DNA of 64,000 nt from Ramazzottius varieornatus (Eukaryota > Tardigrada > Eutardigrada > Parachela > Ramazzottiidae), in NCBI GenBank assembly GCA_001949185.1, contig BDGG01000001.1, positions 402,485-466,484 of the forward strand. Reading direction: 5' to 3'. The position numbers were made by a program, and so were the translations under genes. Under the pieces are notes generated by a model, which made no database searches, was not told where the DNA came from, and saw only the letters and a list, made by a program, of their open reading frames with translations. Each line of letters begins with the position of its first letter. Within the stretch, counting starts at the first letter, position 1. Below are positions 10,348 through 19,537 of the stretch, piece by piece.

Positions 10348-12454
10348 AATATACTTCAAAGTTCTTGGTCTGCTGACTCATGCCAACAATGGCGTAAATG
10401 CTTTCCAGGTCTCCGTTGTGGTTCATCTCGCAAACACCACAGGGTGTGGCGAATGTTCGGTTATGCATCAGTTTGACCAGTCGAGAGCCGTCGGACAAGC
10501 TTTTGTTTAGCTGGATGGCTTCACCAACGGTTTGAGCCGTTACGTGAAGGGCGCTGTAGGTTGAAGTACCATACAGGAGCCCCTTTCAGAAAGTACAGTC
10601 CAAATGAGTTCCCATCAAACTAAGGTCAGAATGATATATGTTATTTCCTCATAGATTTTACCGACTCCGTTACGGGGGACGATAAATTATAGCTGTCCTT
10701 TGCCACATGCTCAATAGCGTCAAAGAGCGCCAGAGTCTTTGTAGTTGCAGGGAGGCGAGCCAGAGTCACAATGAAGAGAGACTCGAATACTTTGGCAGCG
10801 TCCTGAAACCAGTCGGCGGTTTGAGCGAACATCCCCAATTGCAGCAAGGCCGCACATGCCGGCCGTAAAATGATTGAGGGAAAATATGGCCTACCGGATT
10901 CAACGGAAGAACATTTCTGAACAAGGAAGGATCTCCGATACCAGGCACCTCGAAATAATAGGGGTGGTGTGTGATGTAGACCTGCACAGAGGTTACTCCT
11001 AAACTCCTGGCTGAACGAACAGTAAATAGGCAGTAAATACGAAATCGAGCACATAGGCTCGGCTTGGTACAGGCGGTAATCTTACGTATTCGGGTGTCGT
11101 CATATTCAGTTGCGACGCTGTCAAGAGAACCTGCCGGACGTAGTCCATGTGCGATATGACGACGATCACTACAAAAGTCAAAGACGTGAACTAGACGATG
11201 ACTCTCCTGACAGTACGCAACTCTGTACTCCAACCTCGACTGTATAGCTTGGCGTCTTGGAGAGCGGAGATGCGCTCGTCGGCTTTGGAAAGATTGGCCC
11301 CTTGAGAGAATATTTTATAGCCTTGTTGTGATGTTAAAGCTGCAGCGAACTCGTTGCATGTCCCACGATAGAAGTCGCGCGTGTACTCTCCAAACTCTGT
11401 TGATATGTCGCAGGTGAATGATATCGTTTGCCATTTGTACTTGTCCATAAGCATTTTGAAGACCATCGGATATACGGAAGTGTCAGAGGGGGTAAAGCGA
11501 ATCAATGTTGGATAATGCTTTTTGTTTTTCAGCTGCGAACCGGTACCGACACTGTAAGTAAAAGTGCTACAAAGACAGTTACCACCAGTCCTGCGGAGCT
11601 ATTTAGCTCGTTTCGCCTTTCTTCTACGAGGTTTTCTCAAAAAGCTCATGCAGGTTCGTGCGATGCACAACCCTGTGTTGCGTTTTCGCAGAAAAAGGCA
11701 GATTCAGCTCGCGAGCTGAAACGAGCTAAATAGCTCCGCAGCTCTGGTTACCACCACTGGCCAGCTCATACCCCACGTTGCTGTGCGTTTACCTGACAAT
11801 TATCGGGATGTTCCATTCTGGAAAGAAAAGCAGTGCTTTGTTTCTCGCGCACATCACACGGACTGTCACAATGCATGGATCGATGGCACGTTCTCGGAAA
11901 ATATCCGGTGGTATAATTGAGCCGGAAACAGATTGCATTTCAGCTTTTACCTCGCGCAAGCTCCGCCGCAGAATATTCGGAAGAACTGCAACCTAGGATT
12001 ACAGATACAAGCCAGTGACTTTACCGAGAGGCAGAGGCTCAAATGGTACGAGCCACTTACCAGTGGCCAAGATGATAGGATGAGTCCACTCACTCAGTAA
12101 GAGTCGAGTGACGTAGTAAAAGTCAGCGAGGTACGCAGTCGTAGCGCTGTCAAATTCATCACAAAAGCTTTGAGTATTCCAGTAGGTCGAATAAGTAAAG
12201 GTTATATTGCTGGCGTAGAGCTTTTGAACTTCTCTGATGGCGATATCAGTGGCGGCTGCCACCGCTTCCCTGTTGTAGGCAATCAACACCACAAAGTGAA
12301 CATGTGGTTTCGGCTCTTTGCCAGGCTGATTACTACATAATCCCACGTGCGTAAGATTCATTGCCAGCATTGCCGGTGAAAATCCGAATAGATCACCGAG
12401 CGCATGACGTAATACGCAGACAACAAAGACAAGGTCTGGAAGTCTGCCCAACAT
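10280..12454 (-). CDS. ANF-receptor-type ligand-binding (extracellular) protein, receptor guanylyl cyclase-like
   Basis: Starts at the ATG at 12454 with a hydrophobic signal-like segment (DLVFVVCVLRHALGDLFG). Exons that splice in phase: 12454-12061 (VHFVVLIAYNREAVAAATDI ... PIILATG), about 11994-11953 (CSSSEYSAAELAR), about 11816-11792 (WNIPIIV), about 11550-11242 (HYPTLIRFTPSDTSVYPMVF ... WQTISFTCD), about 11170-11090 (VIVVISHMDYVRQVLL), about 10870-10650 (WFQDAAKVFESLFIV) and about 10590-10280 (GTSTYSALHVTAQTVGEAI, RTFATPCGVCEMNHNGDLES, FEVYLY). These are the family's successive landmarks (Type 1 periplasmic-binding fold). The exon near 11050-10880 is uncertain. The frame then runs into the MITE at 10154-10347, which supplies the last about 20 codons and the stop. 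I see no convincing transmembrane, kinase-homology or cyclase domain after it, so the gene appears truncated or encodes a soluble/decoy form. Confidence 0.7.
11591..11741. mobile_element. MITE with CTGCGGAGCTATTTAGCTCG termini, copy 1
   Basis: The element begins CTGCGGAGCTATTTAGCTCG and ends with its reverse complement. Total length is 151 bp. It sits in an intron of the ANF-receptor-like gene. A second copy in the opposite orientation is at about 26090-26249. Confidence 0.85.
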
Positions 12455-12479
12455 TGATACTTCGGTGGACGTTTCAGAG

Positions 12480-12868
12480 CGAAATTCTCTGAGAGACTGT
12501 ATACTGTTCGAGATCTAAACAAGTTGCATCATTCAGTAGAAATCTCCGAAGAGCTCTTGGTACACAGCTCTCCTCACCGGCATGACGGAGATGTTATCTT
12601 ACTGTATAGCAATGAACTGGGCCCTACTTAGATCGCCTGTGCATGTTCTTTCAACAAGCCTCTTTACTGATACTTAAAGAGATTACTTTCATCGATTTCA
12701 TTTGACTAAAACCAGCCAAAAAAGGAGGCTGCATGAGTCAGAATATTGGCGCTAACCTCACTGAAGGTGAGCCGATCGGAAAGCCAATCTGTACTCTACG
12801 ACACGCGAGAGGGGGAAAACATCATTGGCAAGTGTTACGCCCCTGACCGAATGCATATATACCCGAAT
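12480..12868. promoter_or_regulatory. upstream region of the ANF-receptor-like gene, nothing specific seen
   Basis: No open frame of interest. It should contain the promoter of the gene starting at 12454, but I see no clear TATA box. Confidence 0.3.
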
Positions 12869-13716
12869 TTAATAGTTATCATATGGAGCAATACCATTCC
12901 TGTTGACAGAAGAATTTGACTGAAATATAACTTGACAATGGAAGCACTGCTGACCGGTACTAAAAAGCGAACAGCCTGTATTATCGGAGGTAGAACAGTC
13001 ACGGCAGACGCCGACCGAAGGTGCTGACTTTACTGAACGTGCCAGAAGTGACCTACCAGCGAACCATCCAGCCACGGCTTTCCGATAATCTTGTTGGATT
13101 GAAGTTTGGCGCGTTTGGGTCGTCATCGCCCCCACCGTGATGCCCGAAGCCATTCATCATCATTAGGACTATCAACCATACCGGAGGAAATTTTCACTCA
13201 AGTTTTCGCACTCCGATATATATCATCCTTCCAGACTGCGCAAAACTGGATTACTTACGTGGTAGCATCTTGGCTATAAACCAAAAATGGATTCCGTCAT
13301 TCAAACCACAAACCTTCTTACGAAAACGATGTTTGTGAGTATGGCATATTACCAAATGAGTTGCCTGATGAGGGTGAAGAAGCCGCTTCTGCAATAACAC
13401 GATATGAATACAGCGTGCCGTAAAGGAACCCATTTCATACAAAACTGTGCACTGTGCTTGAAATGTCATATCAACAATCTGGAAGACATTATCATCCCGA
13501 ACTGACCTGTGTCGCTTTTGACAGCAGAACCACCAGAGGACATCTCTTGCAGCATACTCAGCATCAACAATTCCTGTATACCTCGTCCCCCACCGCCACC
13601 TCCAGATCCGCCACTGTAGCCATCGCGCTTTGATCGTTTGCCGCTAAAATCCATTGCGCTCTTGGCGGCCTGCAGCAGGGCGCCATATCTCGCTTCACCC
13701 GATTTTTTTACCTATT
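12869..13716 (-). CDS. hypothetical Gly-rich protein, probably two or more exons
   Basis: An upstream exon (about 13716-13505) encodes ARYGALLQAAKSAMDF, KRSKRDGYSGG, a run of glycines and IQELLMLSMLQEMSSGG, and ends at an ACAG/GTCAGT donor. A later exon (about 13170-13070) in one frame reads MNGFGHHGGGDDDPNAPNFN. Another frame there carries five cysteines (VGVCRDCSTSD, GCSLFSTGQQCFHC). Frames cannot be joined with certainty. No known family. Confidence 0.35.
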
Positions 13717-14384
13717 ATGATAACTGTCGACACACAATGGTAATGGAAGTCCTGATATGAATATTCATTGAAGCCGATGGTTTTAACTCACCACAGAATA
13801 TGCCTTTGCATGACACAAACAATAACTGGAGACAATAAACCAAAGCACTGTCAGATATGGCGAAGAGGTCATTATTGTGGCCTTAGTAACGTAATCAATG
13901 AGCGCCTATGTGCGTGGACTGGAGACGCTTAAAGTCCTATCCGTGTACAGGTATACAATTTTTGACTTCCAAGCTACCGCCGCCTGAACGCTTTGCCCGC
14001 GTTCTTCAGGACTGTTACTTTTTACTAAAAGCATCGCTCAGCTAGATATAAACTGCTGACGTGAGAGATACATTGGTCGAGTTCGTTTATTTTCCGCAGT
14101 ACACCAATACGATATTCTCCCTGGCTGACATGGGCAGAGGATCGGGAGCTGATGTTCAAGCCAGCAAAGTCCGTTCATGTTCGGTCCTCCGCAGGGAGGA
14201 CAGCCTTTCCTACGCCGTCGTATCGGCTCAATAATACCTGAGGAAGACACAGTGAAGTATCTAGGACTCCACCTGGATTCCCAACCAAGCTGGAAGACTA
14301 CACGCAACAAATCGTCGCCAAAGTCAACAAGAGAGTCCGGTACCCCAATTCTCTCTTCCCTCCGTCTTGCCAGCGTACCCGCCC
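13717..14384. other. intergenic, nothing recognised
   Basis: Overlapping shadow frames on both strands near 14040-14440 without domain similarity. Confidence 0.4.
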
Positions 14385-14552
14385 GATAAAAAATTATGGG
14401 GCAGGCGGAAAGGACGGCAAAATGGAAATTCGACCGTAGCAAAGTGTCGCAAAGTGTATTAGTATGAATCAGGCGTGCTTCCGTACCGCCACAGGGAAAA
14501 GGCCTGTTCCATAATTTTTACTGCCCTTGGTTTCTCCTCGTACGTGTACTGA
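14385..14552. mobile_element. MITE with TGTACACGCGCG-type termini, diverged copy 2
   Basis: AAAAATTATGGGGCAGGCGG, GACGGCAAA and, at the right end, CCATAATTTTTACTGCC ... TCGTACGTGTAC match the family seen at 10154-10347. The outermost left end is degenerate. Confidence 0.65.
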
Positions 14553-14673
14553 TTGCTCCGATATGAGTGAAAAGGCTGAGTTTGGTTTATATGTCACTTG
14601 TGTGGGTGCAAGACCTGCTGTGAGTTATATTATGTCAAAGGTTTTTTTTGTATTCTGCTCCATCACAGATTTC

Positions 14674-14880
14674 GGACGTCGGCAAAATGAAACGCCATGA
14701 ACAGGGGCGCCTACAAGCGGGCCCGAGATGATTCGACGCAGGGCAAGTGTACCCGCCCCAAAAGTTATAGATTGTACAATGACGCCTTTTCTATCAATAT
14801 AATACCCCTACCTCGGGCCAGATGTCCTCGGGCCCGCTGTGGGCGCGCCCTGTTCATGGCTTTTCATTTTGCCGACGTCC
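14674..14880. mobile_element. 207-bp element with about 52-bp inverted repeats
   Basis: The left end GGACGTCGGCAAAATGAAAC pairs with the right end ending in the reverse complement; both arms continue through a CATGAACAGGG and GCGGGCCCGAG block. Identity between the arms is above 90 percent, so the copy is young or under gene conversion. No coding capacity. Confidence 0.85.
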
Positions 14881-15262
14881 CATTTATGAATTCCCTCTGG
14901 CTCCCCAGTGGCCTATCCACTGGCCAGTCGATAACGACGGGCTGTAATTATCAACGCATGCGCAGCAGCTACCCTGATGACGAGGAAGCTAGGAACTTCA
15001 GCGTAGAGACTGCATAACATCTTAGCCAAGCGGTGCCCTGGGCCCTGTATCTTGAACGAGTGGTGCCACGTTACCAGAGCGAGGGATGCATCTTCTAAGT
15101 TTGGTTCAGGTAAATGTTTCTTCGTCGTTTATACAGCAGCAAGGCTGCGACCCATAATCGAAAATGTATGGCCAGCAAACTACTACTCGAATATGCAAAC
15201 AATATGTTATAATGTATGGTGCGGAATTGATAGCAGATGCAGTCAAGCGTAAAAAGGTCGTT

Positions 15263-15816
15263 TTAGAAGCGGTTTGCCGCCATAAAGATTACGGCAACGC
15301 CCATGGCAATAACACTTGGAGTGTTGATTCCGGAACTGTTACAGTCGTCTCGGTCGCAGTAACAGGTTCGGGGTTTGTCGCCGCTGCACTCCATCTTCCC
15401 ATTAGACGGTTTGACTTCGCAGTTTCGGCTCATTTCACCTAGAAAGACGCTTCTTGTGCATTTCAAACTTACAGATTTATTAATATTGATGGATATCGAT
15501 TGTTGATAGTTTCAAATCAAAGAGAGCTTGTTGTAGAGGAGCCACCCACCGTTCTCTCGAACAGTTTTTTTGCAGACTTCACCGGTGGCGCACGCCGTAG
15601 GTTTGAACATGTCCTTGTTGAGGGGATCGCGGCACTGCTGCTGTTCGAACGTGCACTGGTGGCAACGGATACTGTCAACTGCAATCAGGCGTCACCGATA
15701 AGGAACAGATACGGTACTCGTACTGCAGTTCAAATTTCGAAAACGTTGTACGAACCAGCGCCGAAGAAACAGGCAACAGTGAGCATGCACACCAGGAAGA
15801 CGAGACCGTGATTCAT
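15263..15816 (-). CDS. Ly6/uPAR three-finger-fold GPI-anchored protein, gene 1
   Basis: Three exons splice in phase: 15816-about 15758 (signal peptide MNHGLVFLVCMLTVACFFGA), 15678-15550 (SIRCHQCTFEQQQCRDPLNK ... ACATGEVCKK) and 15438-15263 (RNCEVKPSNGKMECSG ... CYCDRDDCNSSG, then a hydrophobic tail VIAMGVAVIFMAANRF). The Cys spacing, the terminal C-x4-C-N and the C-terminal hydrophobic segment are those of Ly6 domains that are cut and GPI-anchored at the cell surface. A paralogue in the same orientation lies 1.1 kb upstream (16942-17629). Ligand and function cannot be told; families of this type modulate channels, receptors and junctions. Confidence 0.8.
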
Positions 15817-15829
15817 GATGACGACAACT

Positions 15830-16930
15830 GTAAATAAATAATGTCACTAGATCACCGGTGAAGCAGAGCGAGCTTTGAAAAAGGCAAAAGCTTTGTGGTG
15901 ACTGTTGTGGTCGGAAAGCGGCGTGTTGCAGAATGGCTGCTGTTTGTCGAATGATGGCATAAAGTATTTAATCCGAACTCTGGTCTTACTTGATGGAGCT
16001 CGGGTGTGCAAACAGCTGTATCTGCTGTGGCAGGAACAATGCAAACACGCTCCGTTTGATTACGAGTTATGGACCAGAGCTCAGGCTCAGCACCCATCTG
16101 TGTGATTGGTAACTGATTAGCGTATTTACAGATCTGATTCCGTACAAAGAACATGTGCTTTGAAGCTTTACTTTGTATGATACCGCTACAGCTTATCATA
16201 GCGGGAAAGGGAAAATGAAGTCATCGGTCTATCGCGACAATATCATCTCGTTCGAATAGTACAATGGCAGACGAGTGTACAGGTGTCTTCCTCCAGTTTG
16301 ATACCGTCCGCGAGAGACATAAAAAAGGCCACGAATCGGTAGTAAAAGGGAAGAAAAACCTCTTGTAAGAGAGAACGGCTCCTCTGGAATTTTATTCGGT
16401 ACCAACAAAGCCAGTCTGACGCAGCCACGGAATCACTCTGTCGTGTGCGGGTTTCACGATTTCAATATAGAACAAAGATTCAAGGCTTTTTCTTGATGAC
16501 GTACTTGTGATCGAGTCAATATCAGATGAGCGGTGAAGGAACGTCTTGCGAAGGCCCACCTGGACAGAACGCTCGGTGATGTACACTTCCTAGGGTACAC
16601 ACTCTCCAGCTGGAGGCCGCAAAAGAAACACAGAGCCCCTTCCGATGACTTGGCTTTGGCAGAAGCTGCTATTCATTTTGGACAAATACTCCAACCATAA
16701 GTCTAACAGACGAACTGGCCGACACGCATGGTTCTAAGCGTGGCTTATCGAATGAGACGTTGATTACTAAGTGTTTCATCAGATCAGTTAGAAGTTACGG
16801 TTTTATCTACTGTATTTCAGTTTATTCAATCTCTACTAAAGTGTTGGTACACGGCATAACATAGACGGTACTGCATTCATTGGAGAGGCTGTCTAACGGA
16901 CGCGCCTCTAGTCAATCGACCAAACTATTC
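15830..16930. other. spacer between the two Ly6 genes
   Basis: No coding region recognised. It must hold the promoter of the gene at 15263-15816 and the 3' end of the next one. Confidence 0.4.
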
Positions 16931-16941
16931 CTCGAAAAGGT

Positions 16942-17629
16942 TTAGCAAGAGCGGTACAGAGCCACGAACGCAACCGTTAAAGCCAGAACTATCGTTTGGG
17001 GAGCATTGTTTCCACCTCCGTTGCACCCCTCACCTTCGCACAGGCAATCGAATGCCTTATCTGCGATATTTTTACACCCTAAGGTGCTACTGCCTTTCAC
17101 GTCACAACCTCGAGTGACAATCCCTGCAAATATAGCCAACAAAATCTTTACCCATAAAGATCGACAGGATTGAATCATATTAAATTTCCAGCAAGACAGA
17201 AAGCCAATACCCAGGAACCGTACCTCTAATCGTATTTTTCCGACAAACGTTCGCGCCGGGAATTGAACATTCCTGGCTGGGGAAAGCCTTTTTGTCGATG
17301 GGGTCGTTGCAGCCTGTGTTGATATTCCCGATGGAGCTGGCGGTGCACTGATGGCACTTCAAACTACTCACTGCAAAACAGGCTATACTGTAACTCCAAC
17401 GAGCTATAACTATCTATATCTATTGGCATAGTAAATGTGAAAACTTTGTTGAAAAGACGATATTGTGTTCTCAGAAAAGCGAGAAGATAGCGAAACAAAA
17501 AACGAACAACTACACACGGACACACGAATCGACTTGTGGAACGCGAGGAAGACAATAATCCAACGAACCCGTATGAAAGAAACAGGTGAAAGCAACAGCT
17601 CCCAGGAAAACAATGCTCGCTAACTGCAT
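16942..17629 (-). CDS. Ly6/uPAR three-finger-fold GPI-anchored protein, gene 2
   Basis: Exons: 17629-about 17569 (signal peptide MQLASIVFLGAVAFTCFFHT), 17370-17224 (SSLKCHQCTASSIGN ... GCNDPIDKKAFPSQEC ... VCRKNTIRG) and 17123-16942 (GIVTRGCDVKGSSTLGC ... CLCEGEGCNGGG, then IVLALTVAFVALYRSC). All junctions have GT/AG and keep the frame. The exon layout and the signal sequence (an xFTCFFHTG / VACFFGAG ending) mirror the neighbouring Ly6 gene, so the two arose by tandem duplication. The hydrophobic C-terminus implies GPI anchoring. Confidence 0.82.
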
Positions 17630-18000
17630 GGTGCTGCTTCGGCTGAAGTAGGACGGGGACTACTATCGATAAGAAGTGACGAAAATTGGCAAAGGAGAAG
17701 AATGGGCAGCTAAGTTTGAGAAGGAAAGTACTGCATGTAACTCCCCGGTTCGACCATCTGTATTAAGAAGTGCGGCAGAATGTAGTGCGGATCAGTGGAC
17801 AAGGTTTATCGTTTAATTGTACTCTGAATCAGACTTTCTGATAAACATAATCGTGATAATCCATTTCGGAACTGTTTACGAGCTTTGTTGACTCTTTACA
17901 ATCGTACTCCAAGCTGCTGACTTATAATTACCTTTATCCACCCTATTAAGGTACCTTATCATGGACGTAGTTAAGTTATATCATGATGTGCCGTCATCCA

Positions 18001-18195
18001 GTATACACTCAAAGGGAAAGTTTGGAACAATTAAAGTTTGAGACAGGCGGAAACGACGGCGAATTGAGAATTCAACTATAGACAATTGTCAAAAAGTGCA
18101 TTGGTGTGAATTGCACACGTACGTACGAGCTTAAGTTCCCCTGTTCCGAGATCGCCTTCATTTACAGTTCCAAACTTTCCCCTCGCGCGTGTACA
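18001..18195. mobile_element. MITE with TGTACACGCGCG-type termini, copy 3
   Basis: The inner blocks GGGAAAGTTTGGAACA, ACAGGCGGAAA and GACGGC on the left and TTCCAAACTTTCCCC, CGCGTGTAC on the right match the other copies. Length is 195 bp, close to copy 1 (194 bp). Confidence 0.78.
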
Positions 18196-18365
18196 CGGGA
18201 CTACTAATAGTGCATAAATGCAGCGATATTTCTATCGTGTGTTATGGTTACATGGATTCAGTTCTCCATGCAGTTACGACCTGTACTGTTGTTTATGAGT
18301 TGCAAAAGCTCCGATCATGATGTCGAAGCTCCCTGGCAGTTCGCACTATACAACTTTTTGGTTCA

Positions 18366-18980
18366 GTACCCGCGGCTGGCCTAATTATTGGCCTGGACAA
18401 AATTTCTGGCCGGAGGGGCTGGCGGAACTTTAACGCAGAGATTGTAATGTCATAGCAGAAACTAGCCTTGTGACGTCAGCAAGTAAAATTTCGCAATGCT
18501 ATATGCGGAATACAGTGTCATTCCAGAATTCGTTTCTTATTTCGTACTTCTTTTCCCATCTTGAGGGAGGTTAGCCTGGAATATGCCGGATGGTGGTGAG
18601 AGCAAGAGACAGCGAAAGTATACGGAGGATAGCCTGAAAAAGGCAGTTCGTGCGGTTGCTTTTATAAGGTGATGGATTGCCAAAGTAAGAGCCTTTCCGG
18701 CGAGTAAAGTCAAGTTTTAACGTTGATTTACCATCAGAGCTGCATTTGCCTAGAAAAATATCCAAGCATATAGCAGGAAATCAGATCTACAATGATTGAG
18801 ATTTGTGAAGATCTCTGCAAACGTTTGGTTGTTCATGTAGGTAAAGCGGTGATGTGTGCCACATTGTGTGGTGAAACCAGTTGTTTCAGCCGCATGCATT
18901 TACAGCTGGCGGGGCCGCTGATTCTGAAATCATTGGGCAGAAATTTTGTCCAGACCAATAATTAGGCCAGCCGCGTGTAC
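18366..18980. mobile_element. 615-bp non-autonomous element with about 45-bp TIRs flanked by TA
   Basis: Left end CGCGGCTGGCCTAATTATTG followed by GGCCTGGACAAAATTTCTGG; the right end is its near-perfect reverse complement (CAGAAATTTTGTCCAGACC, AATAATTAGGCCAGCCGCG). Both sides show TA directly outside, the target duplication of Tc1/mariner-class elements. The interior has no transposase frame. Confidence 0.82.
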
Positions 18981-19137
18981 TAACTTTAGTCAAGACACGC
19001 AAAATGAATCACTGTAGGTAACGGTGGACACTAACTTAGTGCCGAACTGGCCCATACCGAGCTTTAGCCTGATAAGTGGGTGGGATACTAACCGTAACAT
19101 GAAGTAATCGGTCTACCGCAATACAGTACTAGACCTG

Positions 19138-19312
19138 GCAATGATGTGGTTTCACCACAGCACAATGAGAAAAACCACACTTCTTAGTTTCGGCATGCGG
19201 GAAACACCAAACCGAAAAAAGTGGTGTCCGTTTCACACCGAATTTTCGGTGTCGGTGTCCAGGGACACTACATCACACCAAACCGAAAAACTCTTGGTAC
19301 ACCACTTCATAG
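19138..19312. repeat. ACCGAAAA/GGTGT-rich dispersed repeat, copy 1
   Basis: Contains repeated blocks CACCAAACCGAAAA, TTTCGGTGTCGGTGTCC and ACACTACATCACACC. The same arrangement recurs at 45676-45842 and, inverted, at 46125-46272. Confidence 0.7.
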
Positions 19313-19537
19313 GATGATCGTGGGCTAAGGCAGAGGCGAGTCTGGCTGGATCGTAACTGTGCCATACAGCAAACTTCCCGAAAGTATCGGCGTTATTGTA
19401 TCGTATTGGCAAAAGATGTACGCAGGTTTGAAACTTAGTGTCGGTTGATCATGGGTTGGAAAAAGTGGATCAGCCAATCGCTGGAAAAAGAGTTCCCGCT
19501 TGAGCAACGGTGGTTTGCCAGACATCTTTCTTTATCG

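Noticed and set aside
18571-18765. 64-codon minus-strand frame inside the 615-bp element
   Set aside because: Too short and unlike any transposase; the element is treated as non-autonomous.
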